From the NCBI GenBank assembly GCA_040274765.1, contig JBEMAY010000004.1, forward strand, positions 16,361 to 80,360: 64,000 nt of DNA. The letters are read 5' to 3'. Of the stretch, positions 26,867 to 36,686 are shown one piece after another. The translations under genes were made by a program, and so were the position numbers. Positions within the stretch are counted from its first letter, which is position 1, and each line of letters opens with the position of its first letter. The notes under the pieces were generated by a model that ran no database searches, had not been told where the DNA came from, and worked only from the letters and a program-made list of their open reading frames with translations. This DNA is from Psychrobacillus sp040274765. GTDB taxonomy: Bacteria; Bacillota; Bacilli; Bacillales_A; Planococcaceae.

Positions 26867-27895
26867 TTGAACAACTCAGAACAGCTATTAACCATTAACA
26901 ATTTACATACCGGATTCAGAATAAAAGATACATATTATGATGCCGTGGACGGGGTATCCATTTCGCTAAAGAGAAATGAAATTCTGGCAATCGTAGGAGA
27001 ATCAGGTTGTGGGAAATCTACTTTAGCAACATCAATTATTGGATTACATGACCATAACAAAACGAGAGTAGAAGGCGAAATTATATACAATGGTATTAAT
27101 CTTGCTAAATTGAATGATGAAAACTTTAATGCTGTTCGAGGTGAAGAAATTGGAATGATTTTTCAGGATCCTCTATCTGCATTAAATCCATTGATGAGAA
27201 TTCAAGACCAAATTGAAGAAAGTCTTGCCTTCCACACGAAGATGAGTAAGTCCGAAAGAAAAAAGAGAGTACTAGAGTTATTAAAACAAGTGGGAATTCC
27301 AAATCCAGAACGCACAGCAAAACAATTTCCACATCAATTATCTGGGGGGATGAGACAACGAGTTATTATTGCGATTGCAATCTCCTGTAAGCCTAAAGTT
27401 ATCATTGCAGATGAACCAACTACTGCATTGGATGTAACTATACAAGCTCAAATATTAGACTTACTTATTGACTTACAAAAAGAAACAGGGTCAGGGATCA
27501 TATTAATAACACATGACTTAGGGGTAGTAGCTGAAGTAGCAGACCGGGTTGCGGTAATGTACGCAGGCCAAATTATTGAAGAGGCACCTGTTGAAGAACT
27601 ATTTTCCAATCCTTTACACCCTTATACTCGATCCTTATTTAACTCTATTCCACAGATGAATAGCGAGAACGATAGGCTTGAAGTTATTCAAGGAATTGTA
27701 CCTTCTTTAGCCAAATTGCCTCGAGAAGGATGTAGATTTTCTGCCAGAATACCTTGGATTAGTGAAGAGACACATGAGAAAAATCCAATATTACATGAAG
27801 TTTCTCCAGGACACCTTGTCAGATGTACGTGTTGGCAGCATTTTCATTTTGAAGGTGAGAAAGGGGAAGTAACCAATGAGTTTTATGCAAATTAA
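26867..27895 (+). CDS. appD: oligopeptide ABC transporter ATP-binding protein (AppD/OppD-like)
   Basis: The 342-residue ATPase has Walker A GESGCGKST, signature LSGGMRQR, Walker B VIIADEPTTALDV and switch ITHDLGVVAEVADR, followed by the oligopeptide-transporter C-terminal region. It starts at TTG 26867 after GAGAGGAGA. Many OppD proteins carry a C-terminal cysteine cluster. Here the usual GCRF...RCP is GCRFSARIP and the third Cys is gone, so a bound cluster is unlikely. It is the first gene of a D-F-B-C-A operon and overlaps appF by 20 bases. Confidence 0.9.
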   Translation: MNNSEQLLTINNLHTGFRIKDTYYDAVDGVSISLKRNEILAIVGESGCGKSTLATSIIGLHDHNKTRVEGEIIYNGINLAKLNDENFNAVRGEEIGMIFQDPLSALNPLMRIQDQIEESLAFHTKMSKSERKKRVLELLKQVGIPNPERTAKQFPHQLSGGMRQRVIIAIAISCKPKVIIADEPTTALDVTIQAQILDLLIDLQKETGSGIILITHDLGVVAEVADRVAVMYAGQIIEEAPVEELFSNPLHPYTRSLFNSIPQMNSENDRLEVIQGIVPSLAKLPREGCRFSARIPWISEETHEKNPILHEVSPGHLVRCTCWQHFHFEGEKGEVTNEFYAN

Positions 27896-28823
27896 AGACT
27901 TACATGTTCATTATCCTATTAGAGGTGGATTTTTTAATACAGTTGTTGACCAAGTACATGCAGTAGACGGTATTTCGCTAGAGATAGAAAAAGGAAAAAC
28001 ATATGGATTGGTTGGAGAATCTGGTTGTGGAAAGTCTACTACTGGTAAATCGATTATTGGTCTAGAGAAAATAACATCCGGACAGATTATATACGAGGGA
28101 AAGGATGTTACAAATAGTCGTCGGAGTATTAACTCCTCCTATAATCGTGATATACAGATGATATTTCAGGATGCACATTCAAGTTTGAATCCTCGAAAAC
28201 GAGTGCAAGATATCATAGCAGAGCCTATTAGAAACTTTTTGAAGCTGTCTCCTACCGAAGAAAAAAGAAAAATCAATGAGCTGTTAGAAATAGTAGGGAT
28301 GAGTGAGGATGTAAAAGTAAAATATCCCCATGAATTTTCAGGCGGTCAGAAACAAAGAATCGGAATCGCTCGTGCTATTGCAACAAATCCTAAATTGATT
28401 ATTGCAGATGAACCAGTATCCGCACTAGATTTATCAGTTCAAGCCCAAGTGTTAAATTTTATGAAAGATATACAAAGAGAATTTGGATTAAGTTACTTAT
28501 TTATATCCCACGATTTGGGTGTAGTTAAACATATGTGTGATGAAATTTCTATTATGTACAAAGGTAAATTTGTAGAAACTGGAAGTAGGGAAGATATTTA
28601 TACAAATCCTCAACATATCTACACGAGAAGGTTACTGTCAGCTATCCCTGACGTAAATCCAAAAGGTAGAGAAGCAAGAAAAAGAGAAAGAATAGAAGTA
28701 GAAAAAAATTATGTAACTGATCATCAGAAATACTTTGATAAGGATGGGAAAGTATTAGATTTAGTTCCAATCTCAACTACTCATCAAGTAGCAATGGCCA
28801 CTAGAAACAAGGAGGTCATCTAA
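27876..28823 (+). CDS. appF: oligopeptide ABC transporter ATP-binding protein (AppF/OppF-like)
   Basis: This 315-residue ATPase pairs with AppD. It has Walker A GESGCGKSTTGKSI, a Q-loop in MIFQDAHSSLNPRKR, signature FSGGQKQR and Walker B LIIADEPVSALDLS. The start lies inside the end of appD with GGGGAAG upstream, so translation is coupled. The C-terminal tail is long and basic (REARKRERIEVEKN), as in AppF/DppF types. One base separates its stop from the appB start. Confidence 0.9.
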   Translation: MSFMQIKDLHVHYPIRGGFFNTVVDQVHAVDGISLEIEKGKTYGLVGESGCGKSTTGKSIIGLEKITSGQIIYEGKDVTNSRRSINSSYNRDIQMIFQDAHSSLNPRKRVQDIIAEPIRNFLKLSPTEEKRKINELLEIVGMSEDVKVKYPHEFSGGQKQRIGIARAIATNPKLIIADEPVSALDLSVQAQVLNFMKDIQREFGLSYLFISHDLGVVKHMCDEISIMYKGKFVETGSREDIYTNPQHIYTRRLLSAIPDVNPKGREARKRERIEVEKNYVTDHQKYFDKDGKVLDLVPISTTHQVAMATRNKEVI

Positions 28824-28824
28824 T

Positions 28825-29787
28825 ATGTGGAAAACAATATTAAGAAGAGTTTTAGCCATGATTCCACAGCTTTTTGTCTTAAGTCTCCTAATATTTATAT
28901 TAGCTAAACAAATGCCTGGGGATCCATTTACTGGTCTAATAACTCCGGAATCCGATCCAAATCGATTAGAAGAAATGAGAGTGTTAGCGGGTTTTTATGA
29001 TCCTTGGTACGTACAATACTACAATTGGATTACAAATGCAATTCAAGGAGACTTTGGTAAGAGTTATACGTATAGCATGCCCGTTGCGGATTTAATAGGA
29101 TTCCGGGCGATGAACACACTGTGGCTATCCTTGCTCAGCGTTGTTCTTCTATACTTAATAGCTATTCCGTTAGGAGTATTAGCGGGTCGCTTTCAAGATT
29201 CATTCCTAGATAAAACAATCGTATTATACTCTTTTGTAACCTACGCTATTCCAACATTCGTACTCGGGTTACTAGCATTATTCTTTTTCGGTTATCATCT
29301 TGGATGGTTTCCAACAGCAGGTACAGTGGACATAAAGTACGAGGAAGGGACCCTTGGGTATGTATGGAATCGAATCTATCATATGTTATTACCAGCAATG
29401 ACATATGCAATCCTTGGAACTACCGCAGTAATTCAGTACCTAAGATCTGAAATTATCGATGCTAAATCGATGGATTATGTACGGACTGCAAGAAGCAAAG
29501 GAATTCCTATTAAAAAAGTATACAGTAGACATATTTTCCGTAACTCATTATTGCCGATTGCAGCATTTCTAGGTTTTACAATAACTGGATTGCTTGGTGG
29601 CTCTATATTTATAGAAACCATTTTTGGTTATCAAGGAATGGGCCAGTTGTTTATGCAGTCTATAGCCTCAAGGGATTATAGTGTCATTACAGCTTTAGTG
29701 TTGCTATTTGGCTTCTTAACTTTATTAGGTAGTCTATTGTCTGATATCATCATGAGCATTGTAGATCCACGTATTAGAATAGATTGA
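28825..29787 (+). CDS. appB: oligopeptide ABC transporter permease (AppB/OppB-like)
   Basis: The 320-residue permease has six predicted membrane helices, the N-terminal LRRVLAMIPQLFVLSLLIFIL helix with the AKQMPGDP loop, and the EAA-like loop YVRTARSKGIPIKKVYSRHIFRNS that docks on the ATPases. AAGGAGGTC precedes the ATG. It forms a heterodimer with the next permease. Confidence 0.9.
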   Translation: MWKTILRRVLAMIPQLFVLSLLIFILAKQMPGDPFTGLITPESDPNRLEEMRVLAGFYDPWYVQYYNWITNAIQGDFGKSYTYSMPVADLIGFRAMNTLWLSLLSVVLLYLIAIPLGVLAGRFQDSFLDKTIVLYSFVTYAIPTFVLGLLALFFFGYHLGWFPTAGTVDIKYEEGTLGYVWNRIYHMLLPAMTYAILGTTAVIQYLRSEIIDAKSMDYVRTARSKGIPIKKVYSRHIFRNSLLPIAAFLGFTITGLLGGSIFIETIFGYQGMGQLFMQSIASRDYSVITALVLLFGFLTLLGSLLSDIIMSIVDPRIRID

Positions 29788-29817
29788 CCCCAAATATAAG
29801 GTTAAGGAGAGAGTATG

Positions 29818-30732
29818 ATGAGTGAACAAATACTTAATACAACAGAAATTCTAGAAAAAAACACACAAAGCTCTCCGCCTACAGGTTTTCAAGTGCTAGT
29901 TAGAGAGTTTAAAAAAGATAAGTTAGCGATGTTCTCGTTATTTTGTTTAGTCATTGGAATAATAGCTGTCTATATCTCAGCAGCAATGATCAATCAAGAA
30001 GAGTTAATGACTGTAAGTTTAAGAGACAAATTTTCAGAACCTGGTGAAAAGTTTATTCTGGGAGCAGATCAGGGTGGGCGATCTATTTTAGGTCAGTTAA
30101 TCATCGGAGCAAGAAACTCCATTACCATAGCGCTATCAGTGACAATTATAACAGGTATTGTAGGTGTGGCCATAGGGATGATTACAGGCTACTTTGGTGG
30201 TTTAATCGACAATATATTTATGAGAATTATTGACTTTTTTATCACTATTCCAACTTTGATGATCATCATTGTGTTTGTAACAATTATTCCGAAATACTCT
30301 ATATTTGAGTTCGTACTTATTATGAGTACTTTTTTATGGGTGTCAACCGCCCGACTGGTTAGAAGTAAGTCATTAACTGAGAGTAGAAGAGATTATATAA
30401 ATGCCTCTAAAACATTAGGAACTGGCAACGGCAGAATTATCTTTACAGGTGTTATGCCTAATCTTAGCTCTATTCTAATCGTTGAACTGACGTTAAGCTT
30501 TGCAGGGAATGTAGGTTTAGAAACAGGATTATCTTATTTAGGTTTTGGATTACCACAATCTGTACCTAGCTTGGGAACTCTTGTGAGTTATGCGAATAAC
30601 CCATTAATTTTAGAGGACAAATGGTGGGTTTGGTTACCAGCCTCCTTGCTAATTTTATTATTAATGCTTTCTATCAATTATGTAGGGCAAGCGCTTCGTC
30701 GCTCGGCAGACGCTAGACAAAGGCAAGGATAA
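29818..30732 (+). CDS. appC: oligopeptide ABC transporter permease (AppC/OppC-like)
   Basis: This permease of about 304 residues has an N-terminal cytoplasmic stretch, then six helices. The typical OppC sequence FILGADQGGRSILGQLIIGARNS and the coupling loop YINASKTLGTGNGRIIFTGVMPN are present. Two adjacent ATGs occur at 29815 and 29818. I chose the second because GGAG is then 8 bases away. The substrate-binding protein gene follows 61 bases later. Confidence 0.89.
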   Translation: MSEQILNTTEILEKNTQSSPPTGFQVLVREFKKDKLAMFSLFCLVIGIIAVYISAAMINQEELMTVSLRDKFSEPGEKFILGADQGGRSILGQLIIGARNSITIALSVTIITGIVGVAIGMITGYFGGLIDNIFMRIIDFFITIPTLMIIIVFVTIIPKYSIFEFVLIMSTFLWVSTARLVRSKSLTESRRDYINASKTLGTGNGRIIFTGVMPNLSSILIVELTLSFAGNVGLETGLSYLGFGLPQSVPSLGTLVSYANNPLILEDKWWVWLPASLLILLLMLSINYVGQALRRSADARQRQG

Positions 30733-30793
30733 TGAGAATGGTATTAAACGATTTCGTTTGATATATAAAGATATATAAAAAGGAGGAAAAAGG

Positions 30794-32644
30794 ATGAATA
30801 GAAAGCTTTGGACATTATTAGCTGTACTAATAGCATTTATGCTTGTGTTAGGCGCATGTAACAACGAAGAAGAATCTTCAGGTTCCGATACTGAAGGAAC
30901 AACAGAACCAGCAAAGACTGAGGGCGATAAAGATAAAGAAGAAGATAAAGAGGAAGAGCCTGCTGCAGAAGAAGATTCATCTGAATTTGCTCAAAAGGTT
31001 GAGCATGAAGGAGATGCAATTGATGGAGGAATTTTAAAAGTTGCATTAGGAACAGATACTCCTTTTGAAGGAATTTTCTCTCTAGTATTATACCAAAATG
31101 GTGTTGATGCAGATATTTTAGATTACGCAAGTAATTCCATTTTCTCTGTAGATGGTGACTTTCTAATTGACGACAGAGGTATTGCTACACTTGAAGCAGA
31201 CCCTGACACAAACAAAGCAACGATCAAAATCCGTGAAGGTGTCAAATGGTCAGATGGCGAGCCTTTGAAAATTGAAGATGTTATGCTTCCGTATTTAATC
31301 ATTGGTCATCCAGAATATCAAGGTATTCGTTATGATGGAGATTTCAAAAATATCGTTGGTGCAGAAGAGTATAATGCAGGAACTGCTGATACTATTTCTG
31401 GATTGAAAAAAATTGATGAAACTACTTTAGAAATTTCATTTAAAAAATTATCTCCAGCAATTTATTCAGGTGGAGATGGGCTATGGAGCTCTGCTGAACC
31501 AAGCCATATTTTGAAAGATATTCCGGTAGGCCAATTGTTAGAGTCTGATCCGGTTCGTAAAAATCCGTTATCATTAGGTGCATTTAAATTTGAAAAAATT
31601 ATTCCTGGTGAATCTGTTCAATTCGTGAAAAACGAGCATTACTTTAAAGGAGAGCCTAAGTTGGATGGCGTACTTTTAAAAGTAGTACCTTCTAGCTCAA
31701 TTTCTAAAGCATTAGAAACTGGTGAATACCATATGACAGCTGGATCATTACCAGCAACAAAATATGCGGAAGTAAAAGATTTCAAAAATGCTTCTATACT
31801 TGTACAACCAGAACTATCTTATTCTTACCTTGGCTTTAAATTAGGTAAGTTTGACACTAAAGCTAAATTAAGTACGATGGATCCAAATGCCAAGATGGCT
31901 AACCTAAACTTACGTATGGCAATGGGCTATGCGTTAGATGTAGAGTCTGTAAATGAAGCTTATTATGATAATTTACGTACACGTGCTACTGGATTAATCC
32001 CACCAGCATTTGCTTCATTCTATGATGACACTTTAGAGGGTATTAAGTATGACCCAGCAAAAGCAGAACAATTATTAGATGAGGCTGGTTATAAAGATAT
32101 CGATGGAGACGGATTCCGTGAAACTCCAGAAGGCGAAAAATTAGAAATCAATTACGCAGGTATGTCAGGAGATGTGACAGCTGAAGAAATGGCAGCGTAC
32201 TGGATTCAAAACTGGAGAGACGTTGGTTTAAAAGTTGTATTAACAACTGGACGTTTAATCGAAATGAACTCCTTCTATGATAAAGTAGAAGCAGATGATC
32301 CTGAAATTGATATTTATATGGGAGCATGGGGAACAGGTACAAACCCATCACCATCAGGATTATACGGTAAAGATGCAGCATTTAACTATAGCCGCTTCAC
32401 TTCACCTGAATTAGATGAGTTATTGATTGCTATTGATTCTCCGGAAGCATTCGACTCTGCAAAACGTGCTCAAGCTTTCCGTGATTTCCAAGTATACATG
32501 TCAGAGCAAGTTCCAGTAATTCCGACTCAATTCCGTAGTGCGATTTATGTAGTTAATAAAGCAGTGAAAAACTATGATGTAACTTTTGGTACTGACTTTG
32601 GTTTACATGAACTTCAACTAGTTTCAGAAGAGCCATTAAAATAA
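30794..32644 (+). CDS. appA: oligopeptide-binding lipoprotein (AppA/OppA-like)
   Basis: The 616-residue extracellular binding protein of the SBP_bac_5 family delivers peptides to the permease. A lipoprotein signal peptide ends in VLGAC with the lipidated Cys22. A very acidic linker of about 45 residues (runs of Glu and Asp with Lys) follows before the folded domain. AAGGAGG precedes the ATG. It is the last gene of the operon, whereas in B. subtilis appA sits between appF and appB. Confidence 0.92.
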   Translation: MNRKLWTLLAVLIAFMLVLGACNNEEESSGSDTEGTTEPAKTEGDKDKEEDKEEEPAAEEDSSEFAQKVEHEGDAIDGGILKVALGTDTPFEGIFSLVLYQNGVDADILDYASNSIFSVDGDFLIDDRGIATLEADPDTNKATIKIREGVKWSDGEPLKIEDVMLPYLIIGHPEYQGIRYDGDFKNIVGAEEYNAGTADTISGLKKIDETTLEISFKKLSPAIYSGGDGLWSSAEPSHILKDIPVGQLLESDPVRKNPLSLGAFKFEKIIPGESVQFVKNEHYFKGEPKLDGVLLKVVPSSSISKALETGEYHMTAGSLPATKYAEVKDFKNASILVQPELSYSYLGFKLGKFDTKAKLSTMDPNAKMANLNLRMAMGYALDVESVNEAYYDNLRTRATGLIPPAFASFYDDTLEGIKYDPAKAEQLLDEAGYKDIDGDGFRETPEGEKLEINYAGMSGDVTAEEMAAYWIQNWRDVGLKVVLTTGRLIEMNSFYDKVEADDPEIDIYMGAWGTGTNPSPSGLYGKDAAFNYSRFTSPELDELLIAIDSPEAFDSAKRAQAFRDFQVYMSEQVPVIPTQFRSAIYVVNKAVKNYDVTFGTDFGLHELQLVSEEPLK

Positions 32645-32651
32645 ACTTTAA

Positions 32652-32690
32652 AAAAACCGTTCCTAGACGAAAGTTTAGGAACGGTTTTTC
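32652..32690 (+). terminator. terminator of the App operon
   Basis: AAAACCGTTCCTA pairs with TAGGAACGGTTTT, followed by T. Confidence 0.88.
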
Positions 32691-32717
32691 ATATGTTTAA
32701 TGAAGGACGTGAAACAA

Positions 32718-32930
32718 ATGAGACTACTAATTTTTCTAATAAGCTACGGAATAGCAATTATCAGCTGTTCTCATTTAGTACTATATTTAAATTTCTTATC
32801 GTTAGGATATTCATGGAAGTCTGTGTTGATGTATATGCTAAACTCAAAAGACTTTATTATATTTTGTCTATCTATTTTAGGATTAACGATTAGCGTCTTC
32901 TACCGAGACCCATTGCGGCTTCCATCTTAA
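32718..32930 (+). CDS. small two-helix membrane protein, unknown
   Basis: The 70-residue frame from ATG 32718 encodes two hydrophobic helices (about 2-26 and 44-61) ending in FYRDPLRLPS. AAGGA lies about 10 bases upstream, just behind the App terminator. Its 3' end overlaps the convergent trpS gene by 41 bases, which is unusual but possible. The hydrophobic pattern resembles small Bacillus membrane proteins that I cannot name. A chance reading frame is the alternative. Confidence 0.5.
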   Translation: MRLLIFLISYGIAIISCSHLVLYLNFLSLGYSWKSVLMYMLNSKDFIIFCLSILGLTISVFYRDPLRLPS

Positions 32931-33876
32931 CAAGTGTTTCATTTGCAAGCTGGTTAGCTTTTTCTGCTCCGCGATCTAGAATGGAATCTAATTCTGGTGA
33001 ATTTAGCAATTCTTCGTATCTCTGTTGAATAGGAGCAAAATGATTAATAATAGCTTCTGCAACAGATGCTTTAAAATCTCCATAACCTTTTCCTTCATAT
33101 TTAGCTACTAACTCTGGAATAGGTGTACCCGTCAATGCAGATTCTATTGTTAATAAATTAGAAACTCCAGGTTTGTTTTCAGTATCAAATGCTACGATTC
33201 CTTCTGAATCAGTAACAGAGCTTTTAATTTTCTTTTCTATTTGCTTTGGCGTATCTAAAATACGAATAGTTGCTTTTTGATTAGGGTCTGATTTACTCAT
33301 TTTTTTCGTTGGATCCTGCAGGGATTTGATACGTGCGCCGTACTTAGGAAGCTGGATTTCAGGCATAGTTAATACTTTGCCATATCTCTTATTAAAGCGT
33401 TCTGCTAAATCACGAGTTAGTTCAATATGTTGTTTTTGATCATCGCCAACAGGTACGATGTCCGTTTGGTAGAGAAGTATATCAGCGGCCATAAGCGGTG
33501 GATAAGTTAATAATCCAGCAGTCACTGCATCTTTTCCATCTGATTTATCTTTGAACTGCGTCATTCTTTCCAGTTCGCCAATGTGAGAAATACATTGCAT
33601 CATCCATCCTGCTTTAGCATGGGCTGGAACTTCGGATTGGACAAACAGAATGGACTTCTCTGGATCTATTCCTACCGCTAGATATAAGGCTGCCAATGAA
33701 CGAATATGATTTTGAAGTTCTTGAGGGTCTTGAGCTACAGTAATAGCATGCTGATCCACGATACAAAAAATACAATCGTTATCATTTTGTAAATCTATAA
33801 ACTGTCTAAATGCACCGATATAATTTCCCAAAGTAATTGTACCGGTAGGCTGGACGCCCGAAAAAAGTGTTTTCAT
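32890..33876 (-). CDS. trpS: tryptophanyl-tRNA synthetase
   Basis: This 328-residue class I synthetase charges tRNA-Trp. It begins MKTLFSGVQPTGTITLGNYIG (the HIGH-like TLGN motif) and has KMSKS at about residue 195. The start at 33876 has AAGGAGG 8 bases upstream; the frame extends further, but that part is leader RNA. A T-box with terminator directly precedes it. The position between two peptide-transporter operons is as in B. subtilis (app-yjbA-trpS-opp). Confidence 0.96.
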   Translation of the reverse strand: MKTLFSGVQPTGTITLGNYIGAFRQFIDLQNDNDCIFCIVDQHAITVAQDPQELQNHIRSLAALYLAVGIDPEKSILFVQSEVPAHAKAGWMMQCISHIGELERMTQFKDKSDGKDAVTAGLLTYPPLMAADILLYQTDIVPVGDDQKQHIELTRDLAERFNKRYGKVLTMPEIQLPKYGARIKSLQDPTKKMSKSDPNQKATIRILDTPKQIEKKIKSSVTDSEGIVAFDTENKPGVSNLLTIESALTGTPIPELVAKYEGKGYGDFKASVAEAIINHFAPIQQRYEELLNSPELDSILDRGAEKANQLANETLVKMEAAMGLGRRR

Positions 33877-33897
33877 AAAATTTTCCTCCTTAGAATA

Positions 33898-34140
33898 TAA
33901 AAAAACATCATGCATCCCTAAAAAAGGGACGAATGATGTAATATCCGTGGTACCACCCAGCTTGCTAAAATAAATAGCCACTCTTCTTCATAACGCGAAG
34001 GAAACGGTATAAGCTACTTATGCTTTCACTTATACTGCTCAGAAGCCCATTCCATTTATCGTATGATCTGCTTGCAGCATCCGCAGACTCTCTAAACACA
34101 CTCTATAAATGTACTTTCTTCATCAAAGCTCTTTATTTAG
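33898..34140 (-). promoter_or_regulatory. tryptophan T-box leader of trpS
   Basis: On the minus strand the leader contains the T-box sequence TGGGTGGTACCACGGATA. A terminator hairpin of ACATCATTCGTCCC with GGGATGCATGATGT and a T-run comes just before trpS. Upstream Stem I features such as AGAGAG and GGATGCTG are present, with a likely UGG (Trp) specifier in AAATGGAATG near 34052. Uncharged tRNA-Trp should stabilise the antiterminator and raise trpS expression. Confidence 0.93.
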
Positions 34141-34186
34141 TTTTGATTATTATATATAGAAGAAACACAAAAATCAAGGGACAAAA

Positions 34187-34531
34187 TTATCCATAATAAA
34201 AAAGTAACGCTATACATGTACAAGCTAAAATGGATAACCCTAAAGCAAATAATGGCTTAGGAGAGAATGAAAAAACCTCGGAAGGAAGTCGCATATTTTC
34301 TATTTCATCTCTCAAATGCTTCCGAGTGAAAAATTTTCTTGAGCTTGATACATATAAGTCAAAAAATCCGCCTGATACAACATATGTAACTAACCCTACA
34401 AATGTAATAAGCCCTCCTATATAGAAGGAAGTGTTAATATATGATTCCAAATCAACATGTTTAGACGTTAATAACATCACTAAAACTATTAAAATCTGAG
34501 CACTAAAAAAATAGATAATCTTCTTTTTCAT
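34187..34531 (-). CDS. DUF3899-like small membrane protein
   Basis: The 114-residue protein has three hydrophobic helices (about 5-22, 35-52 and 94-112) and the loop SGGFFDLYVSSSRKFF, which resembles DUF3899 proteins. Its function is unknown. AGAGGTG precedes the ATG. It lies between the trpS leader and the opp promoter and is transcribed on its own. Confidence 0.72.
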   Translation of the reverse strand: MKKKIIYFFSAQILIVLVMLLTSKHVDLESYINTSFYIGGLITFVGLVTYVVSGGFFDLYVSSSRKFFTRKHLRDEIENMRLPSEVFSFSPKPLFALGLSILACTCIALLFYYG

Positions 34532-34715
34532 ATTTCACCTCTAATAAATTAAATTATAGAAGATTTGTTCAAATTAATCAAAACTAATAAAAAACATAAA
34601 AGATAATTAACAAAATAGTTAGGAATCTTCCTAATTCGTTAGGACAATGTAATGATTTTGTTACATGATTGTAAAAATATTTAAAAAAAGGTATGTACAA
34701 CTCTCTTTTAAAATG

Positions 34716-34750
34716 TATAATAATAAATGTAATGAATTTTTCTGAATATT
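34716..34750 (+). promoter_or_regulatory. oppA -10 box with a CodY-like site
   Basis: TATAAT at 34716 is a clear -10, although the -35 is weak. ATTTTTCTGAATATT at 34736-34750 matches the CodY consensus AATTTTCWGAAAATT at 13 of 15 positions. It lies just before the ribosome site, where binding would block transcription when branched-chain amino acids and GTP are plentiful. Confidence 0.65.
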
Positions 34751-34765
34751 AGGGAGGTTATTTTT

Positions 34766-36490
34766 GTGAAGAATAGTAAATTAGTATGGCTTCTTAGCCT
34801 ACTGTTAGTTGTAGGTCTATTCCTAGCTGCATGTGGCGGCGACGATAAGGAAAAAGAAACACCAGCTAACGAACCAGCAACTGAAACAGATGGAGAAAAA
34901 GAAGACGATGGTGCTGAAGAAGCAACATTAGACGAAGAGCAAGTATTAAACTTGATCATGGGTTCTGAAATTCCAACTCTTGATTCTGCATTAGTAACTG
35001 ACTCTGTAGGTTTCGATCTACTAAACAACGTAAATGAAGGTCTTTACCGTTTGAACCAAGAAAACGTAGCTGTACCAGCAATTGCTGACGGTGAGCCAAC
35101 AATTTCTGAAGATGGATTAGTTTATACGTTTAAATTACGTGACGCTAATTGGTCTGATGGTTCTCCAGTAACTGCAAATGACTTTGAATTCGCTTGGAAA
35201 CGTGCTATGAACCCAGATACTGCTTCTGAGTACGGTCCATACATGATGGATGGCGTTATCAAAAATGCAACTGCAATCTCTGCAGGAGAAGTTGAGTATA
35301 CGGAATTAGGAGTTAAAGCTCTTGATGAAAAAACATTAGAAGTAACTCTTGAAAAACCAGTACCTTACTTCTTATCATTAATGTCATTTGGAACATTCTT
35401 ACCACAAAAAGAAGAATTCGTTACAACTCAAGGTGAAAATTACTCTAAAAACTCTGAAGCACTTTTATACAACGGTCCATTCGTACTACAAAATTGGGAT
35501 GGAACAGGATTAAACTGGAAATTAGTTAAAAATGATCAATATTGGGATAAAGACACTGTAAAGCTTACTGAAATTAACTATGATGTAGTTAAAGAAGTAG
35601 CTACAGCAGTTAACCTTTATACTAATGGAGAAAAAGACCGCGCTGGTCTATCTGGTGAGTATGCTATGCAATATGCTAATGATCCAGAGCTAGTAACAGA
35701 AATGGATGCATCTGTATTCTACTTTAAGTACAATCAAGAACGTAATGGAGAGCCAACTCCACTTGCTAACGTAAATATTCGTGAAGCTGTTTCTAAAGCT
35801 ATCAATAAACAAGATTTAGTTGATGTAGTATTAGCAAACGGTTCTGTACCAGCTCATTACCTAGTACCAGCAGGATTTACTTTTGACGAAGATGCTAACG
35901 ATTTCCGTGAAGTTAATGGAGATATGTCTACATTTAACGTAGAAGAAGCACAAGCAGCTTGGCAAAAAGGTCTTGACGAATTAGGTGTTACTGAGCTTAC
36001 ATTAGAAATTCTTGGTGGAGATTCTGACGTATCCAAAAAAATGGATGAGTATTTCAAAAACCAATTAGAAACAAATTTACCAGGTTTAACCGTTACTCTT
36101 AAAGAAGTACCATTTGCAGTGCGCTTAGATCTTGATACAAACCAAGACTATGACATTCAAGTTGCAGGTTGGGGACCAGATTACCAAGATCCTTACACTT
36201 TCATGAACTTATGGTTAACTGATGGTGGTAACAATATGATGTCATATTCAAATCCTAAATACGATGAGTTAGTATTATCATCTAACAATGAATTAGCATT
36301 AGATGCAGAAGGTCGTTGGCAAGCACTTGCTGATGCTGAAAAACTTCTAATTGCTGAAGACTATGCTATTGGGCCAATTTACCAACGTGGTACTATGCAA
36401 CTTCTTAAACCATATGTCAAAGGTGTCGTTTCTCACCAAATCGGTGGAGACTATAGCTACAAATGGGCATATATCGAAGGTAAAAACTAA
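34766..36490 (+). CDS. oppA: oligopeptide-binding lipoprotein
   Basis: This 574-residue SBP_bac_5 family protein starts at GTG after GGGAGG. The signal peptide ends LAAC (Cys at about residue 23), followed by an acidic linker. Typical segments include YTFKLRDANWSDGSPVTANDFEFAWKR and DIQVAGWGPDYQDPYTFMNL, so it reads as the OppA of the main oligopeptide transporter. A terminator separates it from oppB, a common way to make more binding protein than permease. Confidence 0.95.
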   Translation: MKNSKLVWLLSLLLVVGLFLAACGGDDKEKETPANEPATETDGEKEDDGAEEATLDEEQVLNLIMGSEIPTLDSALVTDSVGFDLLNNVNEGLYRLNQENVAVPAIADGEPTISEDGLVYTFKLRDANWSDGSPVTANDFEFAWKRAMNPDTASEYGPYMMDGVIKNATAISAGEVEYTELGVKALDEKTLEVTLEKPVPYFLSLMSFGTFLPQKEEFVTTQGENYSKNSEALLYNGPFVLQNWDGTGLNWKLVKNDQYWDKDTVKLTEINYDVVKEVATAVNLYTNGEKDRAGLSGEYAMQYANDPELVTEMDASVFYFKYNQERNGEPTPLANVNIREAVSKAINKQDLVDVVLANGSVPAHYLVPAGFTFDEDANDFREVNGDMSTFNVEEAQAAWQKGLDELGVTELTLEILGGDSDVSKKMDEYFKNQLETNLPGLTVTLKEVPFAVRLDLDTNQDYDIQVAGWGPDYQDPYTFMNLWLTDGGNNMMSYSNPKYDELVLSSNNELALDAEGRWQALADAEKLLIAEDYAIGPIYQRGTMQLLKPYVKGVVSHQIGGDYSYKWAYIEGKN

Positions 36491-36521
36491 TATAGTTTAA
36501 GTTTTAAAAATCTCATAAAAT

Positions 36522-36562
36522 GAGAGTATATGTATTCCTTTCGGAACATATACTCTCTTTTT
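36522..36562 (+). terminator. terminator or attenuator between oppA and oppB
   Basis: GAGAGTATATGT pairs with ACATATACTCTC, followed by TTTTT. Partial read-through would reduce the downstream permease genes relative to oppA. Confidence 0.82.
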
Positions 36563-36686
36563 AAATGAGTCTAAATATACGCAATATTTTTACTATGGAA
36601 TATAATTTTGACAAATTACTATTTTTTTTGTTTAATATATAGATTAGTAAAATTATAATTTATTAAATAATTTAGGAGGTGCAAAG

